64,000 nucleotides of DNA from Gracilaria domingensis (taxonomy: Eukaryota; Rhodophyta; Florideophyceae; Gracilariales; Gracilariaceae). This document shows, one piece after another, positions 30,144-38,789 of this stretch. Both the position numbers and the translations under genes were made by a program. Positions within the stretch are counted from its first letter, which is position 1. Every line of letters starts with the position of its first letter. A model generated the notes under the pieces. That model ran no database searches and was not told the DNA's origin. It saw only the letters and a list, made by a program, of their open reading frames with translations. The stretch is taken from the NCBI GenBank assembly GCA_022539475.1, contig VCMS01000048.1, positions 215,780 through 279,779 on the forward strand, given 5' to 3'.

Positions 30144-33100
30144 TTACCGCTTCGGAGCTTCCTGCTTCCGAGTTGTTTGGCGCTTCTTGCCCCCCTTCTT
30201 AGATTTCGATGCGTCCTCGACAGCCATTCGACGGAAGTATCGTTCCACAAAGTTGTGTGGGATGTTCCGTCTTGGTTCCCACGTAGACTTCTTGAAACCG
30301 TACCACTTTACTCGTACGAGCTCCTCACCGTCTTCGGCTGTACCGTGGCCGGTGACCTTCTCCACGACCCATTCTTTCTCCGTATCTGGGTGGGGTGTGG
30401 CCGCAGTAGGTTCGGATGTAGCCGGTGTCGGATCAGCGGGAACCGGAGTTTCAGCGGTACCGTCGTCAGTCGGTGCATGTTCGTCGCGTGACGGCGTGGG
30501 GTCAGATTCCGAGTGCGGTGCTTCTGAACGGGGGTCCATTTCCGTTCCGGTTGTACCATCAAGGCTTTTATCGGCAATGCTATCCCTTTCTTCGGAAATA
30601 GGAGAGGGTGCCGATACGGGATTAGATTCGGTGACGGGGGTGGGGGTTGCGCTCTCCTCGGAGACAGGAGTGGGCGCCGCCGTCACTCGGTCAATACTAA
30701 CGATATCGTGCAACCCGTCGATGTCCAGTGTGACAGTGGTTTCAGTAGCACGAACGACCTTATACGGACCTTCCGAAGCCGGTAATAGTTTTTTGACGAT
30801 ATCTTCGTACTCGGTAGAATTCTTCTTCCGAGGCGGAGCGTCTAAGTAAACCATATCCCCTTCCTTAAAGGTCGGAGTGTACCGTATCCGGGAATCAAAG
30901 GAGGCTTTGTAGCGCTCCTGCGATTTGCCTAGTTTGGTGTAGGCAAGCTTGATTAGTTTCGAGATGCGGGCGCGTGTTACGCGACGGGATTCTGCCGTTG
31001 TCGGGTGCAGAGATGCCGTTTGCGGGAGAGCTGACGTAGGCTCGTCGAGCACGATCCCGGGGGGGTGCCGCGTAAGCGAGAGGTCGAAGGGAGTGAATCC
31101 GGTTGAGCGGTGAACCTGCAGGTTGTACCCGTACACCAACGGCTGGACCAACTTATCCCAGTCCTTCTGGTGCTCTGCTACGTAATGCCGCAAGCGGTTC
31201 ACCAAAACCTTATTGAACCTTTCGGCCTGCCCGTTCGTCTGCGGATGATATGCCGTCGTGAGAGCGTGCGTAATACCGAGATCAGCAGAGAGCGACTCGA
31301 AGTACTTGGCGACGAACTGCGGGCCATTGTCGGTGAGGAGGTAAGTGGGAATCCCGTAAGGGTAGACCCAATTCTCGAGGAACGCGATAGCGATATCAGC
31401 GGCCTTCGTGTCCGACAGCGGTATGGCTCGAGTGAGCTTAGTAAAGCGGTCCGTTATCACCAATATGTATCTCTTTCCGCGTCCGGTTTTCGGCAATGGT
31501 CCGAGTATGTCCATGGCCACAAACTCGAAGGGACCCGTTGCCGGGAACAACTTCAAGTATTTTTGGTTCCTGAAATGAGTTCCGCGAACGGCTCGACACG
31601 GTTCACACCGAGAGACGGTCTCAAATACATGCTGCGACATGAGTGGCCAGTAGAAATCCCGACGTAGGGTGTAGTACATCTTGATTGCACCGGGGTGTCC
31701 AGCCAAGCGTTGGAAATGAGCGAGTTCAAGAACTCTTTCCCGTAGGGACTCCGGTACGACTCTCTGTACTGCTCCGTCGATCGGTGATATTCTGCACAGT
31801 ATCCCGGAACGGTTGTAGTCAAACTGGGACTTAGGATCTCCGACGGATTCGGCCTTAGCTTTGCAGAAAGGGTCCCTCGCCTGGGCGGCAATGAACTCTT
31901 CAACCGTTATCGGAGTGACGTCAGGTTGCTCCGGGACGGTTGTGAATACATGCAAGGGCTCACCGTCATCGGTGATTGTTGGCCAGTTGATCAGCGCGTC
32001 CTTGATGACTTCTCCGTTAACGAGGACATCTGCCACAACATAGTCCGTGTCGGTCTCCATCTCTTCTATGAACAGGCATGGGATTTCATCCTCCAAAGGC
32101 GTCTCATCATTTCCGTCGGTCGGCATCCGTGACACTGCGTCGGCAGGAAGATGTTTTATGCCGGGTCGGTAGTGCACCTCAAAGTCAAACTCTGCGAGGC
32201 GTAGACGCCACCTCGCGAGTCTTCCCGTAGCGTCGGTTATATTGAGGAGCCAGCGCAAAGCGTTGTGATCCGTTCGAACTACAAAACGTTGTCCTTCCAG
32301 GTATGGCCTTAGAAGTAGCATGCTCCATACGATGGCCAGGCACTCTCGCTCAGAGGTGCTGTAGTTCCTTTCCGGCGCGGTTAACGAACGGCTCCAGTAT
32401 CCGATTGGGCGGTAGTCTTTCTCGTCTTCTTGCTGCTGTAGCAGAGTACATCCGACTTGACGGTCACAGGCGTCCGTCTCCAAGATGTAGGGCTTTCCGG
32501 GTTTCGGTAAAGATAGAATTGGAGGGGAGGTGAGCCTCTTCTTCAGTTCTTCGAACGCCTCCATATCTTCTTCCGAAAACGGTTCGAGGTCGACAGGTTG
32601 GTCCTTCTCAAGCTTCCGGTTCAGCGGGTGGGCGATCCTTGCAAAGTTCGGCACGAAGCGTCTGTAGACATTGGAGAGACCTAGGAACGCCCGGAGCTCG
32701 GTCTGTGTCCGTGGTGGTTTAGCTTTTGTCACAGCGTCACAAGTCTTCGACGCCACTTGAAGCTTCCCGGGTCGGATCACATGTCCCAGGTAATCAACTG
32801 CTGACTGGAAGAAGAAGCACTTCTTCAATTTCAGTGTTATTCCGGCTTCTCGGAGTAGGTCAAGTACCTTAGCTAGGTGTCGGTAATGATCCGTGACGGA
32901 GCTCGAGTAGATTATGACATCGTCGAGATACACGATAGCAAATTGCCAACGAACCTTATTCAGGATGACATCCATAGCTCTTTGAAACGTCGCAGGGGCG
33001 TTCTTCAAACCAAATGGCATCCGAATAAAGCGGTAGAGACCCACGTGGGAGGTGAAAGTAGTTTTGTCCCTATCGGGCTTGTCTATTTCCACTTGCCAAT

Positions 33101-33524
33101 ACCCCGAGTTGGCGTCAAGGGTAGAGAACACTCTTGCGTCTCCCAGTGAATCAATGCATTCATCCATCCGTGGTATCGGGTAAGAGTCACGAACTGTGAC
33201 GGCGTTGAGCTTTCTGTAATCGATGCAGAAGCGCCAGGAGCCATCCTTCTTCAAGGCGATGACGACGGGGCTAGCCCACTCTGCCGAAGACGGTTCAATT
33301 ACTCCTTCCCTCAACATCTTTGTGATTTGCTCCTTCTCCCATTCTCGGGCCTTCTGACCGGATCGGTAGGGGGCTTGGTGCACTGGACGTGCATCAGGAT
33401 CTAGTTCAATCCGATGTTTTGCGGCCGAGATTGTTCCCAAGTGTCCGTCCCACATATCAGCGTACTCGGAAAGCAGCTGAATGATCTTATTCCGCTGCGG
33501 CTCGTACTCTTCACCGATGTGCAC
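30144..33524 (-). CDS. pol: Gypsy-1 Pol: reverse transcriptase, RNase H, integrase, chromodomain
   Basis: 1,126 codons from the annotated start; the true frame opens at a TAA next to 33580, so translation probably enters by -1 frameshifting from the protease frame. RT: LDANSGYWQVE, MPFGLKNAPATF and YLDD at 199-202. RNase H of Ty3 type starts ETDACDRQVG near 345 and ends at RTDHNALRWLL and PADAVSR. Integrase: an HHCC zinc module (HFQRLAGHPG then CEPC), then DDE residues in MDILGPLPKTG, LTDNGPQF and YHPQTNGQAERFN. A GPY/F-type region precedes a Ser/Thr/Pro-rich spacer. The chromodomain (EWVVEKVTGHG then VKWYGFKKSTWEP) lies at about 1045-1100, followed by a Lys-rich tail. No stops or shifts are seen: the copy looks competent. 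Confidence 0.95.
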   Translation of the reverse strand: MHIGEEYEPQRNKIIQLLSEYADMWDGHLGTISAAKHRIELDPDARPVHQAPYRSGQKAREWEKEQITKMLREGVIEPSSAEWASPVVIALKKDGSWRFCIDYRKLNAVTVRDSYPIPRMDECIDSLGDARVFSTLDANSGYWQVEIDKPDRDKTTFTSHVGLYRFIRMPFGLKNAPATFQRAMDVILNKVRWQFAIVYLDDVIIYSSSVTDHYRHLAKVLDLLREAGITLKLKKCFFFQSAVDYLGHVIRPGKLQVASKTCDAVTKAKPPRTQTELRAFLGLSNVYRRFVPNFARIAHPLNRKLEKDQPVDLEPFSEEDMEAFEELKKRLTSPPILSLPKPGKPYILETDACDRQVGCTLLQQQEDEKDYRPIGYWSRSLTAPERNYSTSERECLAIVWSMLLLRPYLEGQRFVVRTDHNALRWLLNITDATGRLARWRLRLAEFDFEVHYRPGIKHLPADAVSRMPTDGNDETPLEDEIPCLFIEEMETDTDYVVADVLVNGEVIKDALINWPTITDDGEPLHVFTTVPEQPDVTPITVEEFIAAQARDPFCKAKAESVGDPKSQFDYNRSGILCRISPIDGAVQRVVPESLRERVLELAHFQRLAGHPGAIKMYYTLRRDFYWPLMSQHVFETVSRCEPCRAVRGTHFRNQKYLKLFPATGPFEFVAMDILGPLPKTGRGKRYILVITDRFTKLTRAIPLSDTKAADIAIAFLENWVYPYGIPTYLLTDNGPQFVAKYFESLSADLGITHALTTAYHPQTNGQAERFNKVLVNRLRHYVAEHQKDWDKLVQPLVYGYNLQVHRSTGFTPFDLSLTRHPPGIVLDEPTSALPQTASLHPTTAESRRVTRARISKLIKLAYTKLGKSQERYKASFDSRIRYTPTFKEGDMVYLDAPPRKKNSTEYEDIVKKLLPASEGPYKVVRATETTVTLDIDGLHDIVSIDRVTAAPTPVSEESATPTPVTESNPVSAPSPISEERDSIADKSLDGTTGTEMDPRSEAPHSESDPTPSRDEHAPTDDGTAETPVPADPTPATSEPTAATPHPDTEKEWVVEKVTGHGTAEDGEELVRVKWYGFKKSTWEPRRNIPHNFVERYFRRMAVEDASKSKKGGKKRQTTRKQEAPKR
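30190..30202 (-). other. internal copy of the polypurine tract at the pol 3' end
   Basis: Identical in all 13 bases to the 3' LTR-proximal tract. In the sense direction it encodes SKKGG in the Lys-rich tail after the chromodomain. Confidence 0.7.
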
Positions 33525-34387
33525 TGTCGATGTCCAGTCCGCTTCCGGTGACTCAATCTCGTCTTTTGTACCCCCTTCTTAGGGCTGTCGACGTCCTCGT
33601 CGACTTGTGTGATAGTGGGGTTGGTGATGGAGAAAAGAGCAGCGGGGGCTGGTTGAGCTTCGCCGACTACGGTGTTTTTCGATAGAGTTGTGGGTCGTTC
33701 GCTCATGTTGGCCACCAATACATGGAATGGCCGGTTCGGAAGAACTTCCATCACTCCATTTGCCAGTAGTTGCAGGTTCCGGCGAACGGTTTGAATCTTG
33801 TTCTGTAAGTAAACCATTCCACTTGTATCGGTTTGAACCAAGACAGCCGTCTCAGACATAGGAGGGAGCATGATGGAGCGAGCGACACGAAGCTTCTGTG
33901 ATGCCGTGTGTCTCGGGATGCGAGCGAGGATGGGCTTCCCATCTCGAGAACCTTTGTGTGCGTCAAGAAGGGCAACGGGTGGTGAGTTGTAGAACGAAAT
34001 TTTCCGTTCCCCGGGGTAGATCGCTTTGATGTATCGATCTATAAAGGATGTGCCCAGGATACAGTCCACTGCCAGGTTGGAAGATACAAGGAACCGGATC
34101 CGTACCTTCAAGTTACCGAGTCGGATATCCAGGGGTATTACGCCGAGAATATTCATCGAACGGTTGGACGCATCCGATACACGGGGAGCCTTGATCGGTA
34201 ATAACTGAGACTCCCATCCGGGCGGTAAAGCGCGGGTGTGTACCAGGTTTGGGGATGCTCCTGTGTCCAGAACACTTGTGATCATCCGTGTTAGGCGGGG
34301 CTTGTGATAGAGGGCTGTCAGGACTTTGTAGTTCTGACTCCTAAACAAGTAAACCGGTTCGGAAGTGTCAATCTCACAGTTCAACAC
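33401..34387 (-). CDS. pro: Gypsy-1 aspartic protease region
   Basis: 328-codon frame between gag and RT. The retropepsin active site LDTGASPNLV lies near residue 40, with the flap-side ILGTSF motif near 133. Only one DTG is present, so it should work as a homodimer to process the polyprotein. The frame overlaps pol by 124 nt and pol is in the -1 frame relative to it. In the overlap a CCTAAGAAGGGGG run places a stop in the pol frame immediately before a G5 tract. A -1 slip of the ribosome on GGG within that tract would continue into RT. There is no strong ATG near the start, so expression is probably through the gag mRNA. Confidence 0.85.
   Translation of the reverse strand: MLNCEIDTSEPVYLFRSQNYKVLTALYHKPRLTRMITSVLDTGASPNLVHTRALPPGWESQLLPIKAPRVSDASNRSMNILGVIPLDIRLGNLKVRIRFLVSSNLAVDCILGTSFIDRYIKAIYPGERKISFYNSPPVALLDAHKGSRDGKPILARIPRHTASQKLRVARSIMLPPMSETAVLVQTDTSGMVYLQNKIQTVRRNLQLLANGVMEVLPNRPFHVLVANMSERPTTLSKNTVVGEAQPAPAALFSITNPTITQVDEDVDSPKKGVQKTRLSHRKRTGHRQCTSVKSTSRSGIRSFSCFPSTLICGTDTWEQSRPQNIGLN
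33571..33582 (-). promoter_or_regulatory. polypurine-type motif and probable -1 frameshift site, pro to pol
   Basis: In the sense direction it reads CTAAGAAGGGGG. In the -1 frame it supplies TAA and then opens the pol frame (GAA GGG GGT ACA). The five consecutive G allow a GGG codon to re-pair one base back. The location is at the pro-pol overlap. It is also a copy of the polypurine-tract word. Confidence 0.55.
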
Positions 34388-34476
34388 TTCATGATGGAGT
34401 CCTTCTTCCGCAACGGCTTTCCGTTCAACGGCTGGACCTCCATTGAGGCTGTCATCCTTGACAGGGCGCGGCGCCT

Positions 34477-36843
34477 CTACGCGTCCTGCTGAGCGTTTTC
34501 CTCCTCTTCAGGATGATGTGGTTCTTCCTCCTCCAGGATAAAGGCCGAACGGCGGGGACTTCTATTGGCTGGTTGAGAACTTCCGGGGATCGGAGCGCTA
34601 TTGTCGGCGCGACTTCTCTGGCTACCGACATTACCGGGTCGACGTGCCTGGCCTCCAGTAAATGGCATCCGACGGCGGAAATAACCTTCATCAACCCGAT
34701 GGGTGTAATTTTGCTCACGTTGCTGGAGCAACTTGTTCCGGACTTCGGCAGGCATCCACTCGCAGCAAGGGCGGGTAGTTGACAAGCATAAACGACATGC
34801 TGGGTTCCGGTTCGGGTCAAAGGATTGTCGAGGGGTTTGGTATGCCGAGTACGGTGTTGAAGGCATCGTGCTCTGACCCATCTGGGAAGGTGAAGCGGTA
34901 CTTGTCGCTGGTATCGACGGGAAGGAGACGCTCGGCGAGGGCAACACTGCTAGGGCCTCTCCAGCCTGGTCTTCTACTACTCCGGACTCCGTACTAGTAT
35001 CCGTTTCGGTAAGGAGAGCTCGCGTACGCGACTTGCGTGCGTCACGGGCTTTCTCGATCGTGGAATGAACCTTCTTTCCGCCACGGTGAGTATCTCCTAG
35101 ACCTTCTGCAAATAGTACCAACTGCCTGAATCCGATCTTCGGGTGTGTTGCAGAATGATTGCGGACCGAAGCGCGGATCGCTGGTAGTAAACCTTCCACG
35201 AATAAAGCCTTCAAACGCGAATCAGTGAATATATTACCGCAGCGGAGATTCTTCTTCCACAAGCGGTCCGAGAATTCACTTTCCGTAATTCCGGAACTCT
35301 GCCGATAAGTTGTTATATCGTGATACGCTTCCGCGATGACTTCGTCAGTAGCGTACGTCTCCAGGAGATGGTTCACGACCTCCGGATAGGATCGTAGAAG
35401 CTCATCGTCCTCATCCGAATCCACGGCTCCTGACTCGCCCGAGATACGGTTCTTGACGAGCTCTAAAGCCGAGCTGGATGTGAAAAACTGGAAGAGCCAG
35501 ACTGCAGCTCCTTCGTGAATGCCGTTCTGGTTGCATGCGGTTTTAAACGCACTGAGAAACTTGAGGACCGTGATCGGATCGTTCCCACTGAACTTCTCGG
35601 GAATCTGCAATGCCATCCGTTTAGCGGACTTCGCGACTGTCCGGGCCACTTTAGCATTGTACTTTCCGGAACGGTTCATCAAGCGGTAGGTCTTGAAGCT
35701 CAGGACCTTGGCGAACTCCCGATTGTTCGGCTTGATTCGCCGGATACGGGAGACATCAGATTCGTCTTCCGTATCACTGGATTGACTCGAATCAGAGTCA
35801 GAATGCTCCGAGTCGGTATCGGAGTCGGAGTTTCCATAACGAGTATGACGCGACCCTCGACGCTTCCTATTACGGTTCTTCCTTTTGTTACGCTTCTTTT
35901 TGTCCGGGTTCGGGATGACGTTCGGCGTGCCCCGCGCAGTCTCCCTACTGCGGAGGAGGCCATCCGAATCCGGTACCAGAACTGGATCGACGTTCGACGT
36001 GCCCCGCACAAGTTCTTGATTGTGGAGGAGGCCATCCGAGTTCGGGTTCATCCGAGCCGGTAAGGGGTTCGACGTGCCTCGAATGGTATCTGCTTCATTG
36101 AGGAGCCCTTCCAACCTCGGGTTTCGAGCGACGTTCGACGTGCCCACCGCGATCTGCCCATCACGGGGGAGGCCGCCCGCATTGTATACTTCATCCCTTG
36201 AGGGTTCAGCGCGAGTTGCCCTGTCGGGGTGACCAAGTTGCTGCACCACATCCCTTGCGGGTGGAGGTTGAGGGTATGATCCAGCAGGCAGTAGGCGATG
36301 CCTGCGGAGTTGGTTCGCGACTTCACTTTCCACAGTTTCAACCACCACATCGGTTACAACCGAAGCATTCCGAAGACGGGTGGACACAGTCTCCACGATC
36401 ACAGGGAGCTGCGTTTCTATACCGGACCGGACCCGTTGTTCAAGGACACTGTCTACCTGAACAGGCACACGATTAGAGAGTTCCTCCGTTAACCACCTCT
36501 CTAACTGGGGTAGGAGGGAGGCAAAATCCGAGACGGTCGCTGCGTCTAACATGGCGGAGATTGCCGATTCGGGGCCACGGGTCTGCACACGAGGTGCTGG
36601 TCCAGGGTCTCCTCTTCTAACTTCCGTGTTCTGGGGTGCTTCTCCGGTGCGGCGGAGCAAACGCTCCGGGTTATCCACTTGTGGTACGAGTCCTTGCGGC
36701 TCACTGCGGCTACTGTTCGACCGCGGGGGCGGGAGAGAGAGCGCAGGTGGGTTCGATTCGGCCCTGCCGGTAGTCACACGAGCCGAAACAGACTTTGGAC
36801 GAGCAAGCTCGTCGAGCCGAGAGGACTTCGACTTTGAAGACAT
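34477..36843 (-). CDS. gag: Gypsy-1 Gag
   Basis: 788-aa structural protein. The N-terminus is Ser/Pro-rich and disordered, then a helical segment (about 95-200). A block of about four 25-residue repeats (GLL, then RGTSNV or RGTPNV) spans roughly 225-325, followed by a strongly basic KKKRNKRKNRNRKRR stretch and a Ser/Asp run. The capsid-like Gag core includes IPEKFSGNDPITVLKFLSAF. The C-terminal region has CRLCLSTTRPCCEW instead of a canonical CCHC knuckle. It starts at 36843 (MSSKSKSSRLDELARP), about 80 bp after the primer-binding site, and ends 90 bp before the protease frame. Confidence 0.9.
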   Translation of the reverse strand: MSSKSKSSRLDELARPKSVSARVTTGRAESNPPALSLPPPRSNSSRSEPQGLVPQVDNPERLLRRTGEAPQNTEVRRGDPGPAPRVQTRGPESAISAMLDAATVSDFASLLPQLERWLTEELSNRVPVQVDSVLEQRVRSGIETQLPVIVETVSTRLRNASVVTDVVVETVESEVANQLRRHRLLPAGSYPQPPPARDVVQQLGHPDRATRAEPSRDEVYNAGGLPRDGQIAVGTSNVARNPRLEGLLNEADTIRGTSNPLPARMNPNSDGLLHNQELVRGTSNVDPVLVPDSDGLLRSRETARGTPNVIPNPDKKKRNKRKNRNRKRRGSRHTRYGNSDSDTDSEHSDSDSSQSSDTEDESDVSRIRRIKPNNREFAKVLSFKTYRLMNRSGKYNAKVARTVAKSAKRMALQIPEKFSGNDPITVLKFLSAFKTACNQNGIHEGAAVWLFQFFTSSSALELVKNRISGESGAVDSDEDDELLRSYPEVVNHLLETYATDEVIAEAYHDITTYRQSSGITESEFSDRLWKKNLRCGNIFTDSRLKALFVEGLLPAIRASVRNHSATHPKIGFRQLVLFAEGLGDTHRGGKKVHSTIEKARDARKSRTRALLTETDTSTESGVVEDQAGEALAVLPSPSVSFPSIPATSTASPSQMGQSTMPSTPYSAYQTPRQSFDPNRNPACRLCLSTTRPCCEWMPAEVRNKLLQQREQNYTHRVDEGYFRRRMPFTGGQARRPGNVGSQRSRADNSAPIPGSSQPANRSPRRSAFILEEEEPHHPEEEENAQQDA

Positions 36844-36920
36844 GAGGGGTTGTGCAGCTTTTTAGGCTACTCCTTACTTCCGATACGGCAAAAACGAATC
36901 TATTCTTCCACGAGAAACCG

Positions 36921-36938
36921 TTCTAGGTCGGGAGACCA
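36921..36938 (-). promoter_or_regulatory. Gypsy-1 primer-binding site
   Basis: On the sense strand TGGTCTCCCGACCTAGAA begins two bases after the 5' LTR. The last ten bases of the matching primer (CGGGAGACCA) end in CCA, as expected for a tRNA 3' end. Seventeen of the 18 bases are kept in Gypsy-2 and all 18 in the third copy. Confidence 0.75.
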
Positions 36939-36940
36939 GT

Positions 36941-37495
36941 TGTGAGATAGTGCGCACAAGCGACTACTCAAGAGAATGTCCAGGAACGGTGGTGTGGATG
37001 CGCGGCACACGGGGTGTAAGGCCGTGTGAGCTGCCGAGTCGGAAAAGACGGTCGTTGAAGGTGCGGAGTAGTCCACGGCACTCTGTGGTGAAACCGAGTA
37101 CGGAGACACGCGCAGTCCAGAAAAGGTACCACGCGCCTAGCCAGAGAGCCGGTGCAACGGTAGTGATATCGCCGCAGAACAGCCTGTGCAGGTCTTAGAC
37201 AAGCTGGGTTCCTACTACGACTTAGGATCGGTGCCACGGGAAACAAGACGAAGAACCTAGTAGGAAGCACCTTGGTTTACTGTCATGGTGGCCACAGCCG
37301 AGCTGGCGAAAATAAATACCTATTCCGCCGTCGACACACACGTGTACGACTTACCGATCACGGGGCACTAGTTGCCACTGGCATACGCGTGGACTACTAC
37401 TACTACTACTAATATGTCTACTACAACAACGCCATCCGGCGAGCGGGTTTCCTTACAGTGTCAACATTGCAACCGTCACGGCTCAGTATCTTACA
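36941..37495 (-). repeat. Gypsy-1 5' LTR
   Basis: 555 bp, same ends as the 3' LTR. Flanked on the right by the target duplication CGTGC (37496-37500), which matches 27017-27021 on the left. Confidence 0.95.
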
Positions 37496-37500
37496 CGTGC

Positions 37501-38089
37501 TGCGAGACGCTTCCGTGGTGTTGTTCAGCTATTGTCTCAACGATCTGAAGGAAAGTTCGGTACTATCTCTTACCGCAGACCGTGTCAGCGTTGAGAGGGA
37601 CAAATTCACGGCGCAGTTGTCGGTGGTTAAAGGGCGACAAGCGAGCCGAGAGCCGCTTGCTAGCTACACACGGATCGGCACCCTAAGGTCGCCGGTGGAC
37701 CTACTGCGAAGATGGAATACTGCACGAGGCACTCACGCACGCTACTTTGCTCTAGTCGGCGAGAGCCAGGACGCATGCGCAGGTTCTTTGACGGAGGCTT
37801 TGCAGCGCTGTCTTCAACAGCTGCAGTATCACCGCCTGCTGGAGGAAAGTATACCTCACATTTCCTGAGAATTGGGGCTCACACAGAACAAGTTCTATTG
37901 GGCACACCTCTCGCTGTGCGCATGTCACGCTTTGGTTGGGGTCCGAACAGCGAGGCAATGGCTAATCTTTATTTTGACCGAGGAATTCGAACAACCGCCT
38001 CGTCGTTCTGGTTTTTCGGTGCTGGTGAAGGCACCGTTTCCAGAGACACTGGTGCTACAGTGTCTCCGTCGGTCGACGATGCAGTCTAA
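37501..38089 (+). pseudogene. tyrosine recombinase, C-terminal catalytic part
   Basis: Resumes the recombinase frame after the Gypsy-1 insertion (RDASVVLFSYCLNDLKESSV). The catalytic H-x-x-R region (SHFLRIGAHTEQVLLG), the GW position and the presumed nucleophile Tyr (ANLYFDRGI) are visible at about 37855-37990, but one frame away, so a frameshift lies near 37845. The first catalytic Arg, expected in the GLR-x-SE motif, appears as Lys (LKESSVLSL). The enzyme is unlikely to be active as read. Confidence 0.7.
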
Positions 38090-38103
38090 GCAATGGATAT
38101 TTC

Positions 38104-38283
38104 GTGATGTGTAGACGTTTTTATGCGCATGAAACGCTCAGGCATAGATAGCAAGGGCGGCGCAAAAGGCGCGCAACTCGCCGTGTACGCAACTAATTAG
38201 TAATTGTAGACGGTGCTGCATATAAGCGCCGTCGGCTCGCGGGAGATCAGCGGCCGCGGATCTCCCCCTGTGCCTCTCTCTTT
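38104..38283 (+). repeat. right 180-bp terminal direct repeat of DIRS-type element
   Basis: Gap-free match to 23374-23553, in the same orientation. It begins 14 bp after the recombinase-frame stop. Confidence 0.85.
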
Positions 38284-38789
38284 CCCACCCTCCCGCCCTT
38301 CTTCGACGTGGTACCTCTCCCGTTGGGGTATATATAGCGCCGTGGCAACACGTCGCGGGTGGGCGGGTGGGAGGGAGTGGGAGTGGCGGGGTAGGGTGGT
38401 GGACGGCCACCACGGCGCATTTTGCGCCGTTATTTCTTTGTTTGCCATTCTAATTGGGCGTGACGGCGTGACGCTCCGTGAGCGCGGCGGGGGACATGGT
38501 TCGAACCCAGTCACGAGTTTGGTCCGAGAAAATATGTGGAGAAACAACGGCTCATAGACGTAGGTGAACGGCTCAAGGCCACTGTTGGCCTTGGAGGACG
38601 GCGGATACTGGTATCCGCGGCCTACGGACAAGTAAAACGAAGCTTTTCACAGGTAGAAAGCAACGAGCGACAAAGAAAGCGCATCAGTAAAGCCAGCGCG
38701 CAGCAATAAGCAAAAAAGTAACGTGAAATTTGTATACGCCAGCGTAATTTCATACTGCCAGCCGCACAATTTGTGCGCTGTACGTCCAA
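38284..38789. other. flank with TATA-like site and B-box-like motif
   Basis: GTATATATAGC at about 38328 and GGTTCGAACCC at about 38500, a perfect pol III B-box word. No A box or cloverleaf fits around the latter. No coding sequence is supported here. A short inverted GGATAC-TG-GTATCC lies at 38604-38617. Confidence 0.4.

Larger units (their letters stand above)
27022..37495 (-). mobile_element. Gypsy-1: intact Ty3/gypsy element with chromodomain and antisense ORF
   Basis: 10,474-bp LTR retrotransposon transcribed from the minus strand. LTRs are 27022-27576 (3' LTR) and 36941-37495 (5' LTR), both TG...CA, with a 5-bp target duplication CGTGC on each side. Gene order in the sense direction: gag (36843-34477), protease (34387-33401), RT-RNase H-integrase-chromodomain (33524-30144), then a long ORF in the opposite direction (27778-29520), then the 3' LTR. 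The primer-binding site is at 36921-36938 and the polypurine tract at 27579-27591. All sense ORFs are full length. The LTRs differ at two noted positions (27311/37230 and 27460/37379), which implies a young insertion. The integrase C-terminal chromodomain places it with chromoviruses. Confidence 0.95.
23374..38283 (+). mobile_element. degenerate DIRS-type retroelement, split by Gypsy-1
   Basis: The element carries, in order, an unknown ORF, a DIRS-like reverse transcriptase with RNase H, and a tyrosine recombinase, between 180-bp direct terminal repeats. Its own sequence is 23374-27021 plus 37501-38283; 27022-37495 is the inserted LTR element and 37496-37500 the target duplication. The repeats start 4,251 bp apart once the insertion is removed, which fits DIRS-order elements. 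They replicate through RT and integrate with a tyrosine recombinase instead of a DDE integrase, so no target duplication is expected and none was found. Direct rather than inverted termini suggest the PAT-like split-direct-repeat layout, but the second repeat pair was not resolved. Stops and frameshifts make it non-autonomous. Confidence 0.8.

Noticed and set aside
29836..30849. 337-codon plus-strand frame over the pol 3' end
   Set aside because: It is the complement of the Ser/Pro-rich Pol tail and chromodomain; no independent support.
38440..38530. GGTTCGAACCC suggesting a tRNA or SINE
   Set aside because: Flanking bases do not pair as a T-arm and no A box is found upstream.
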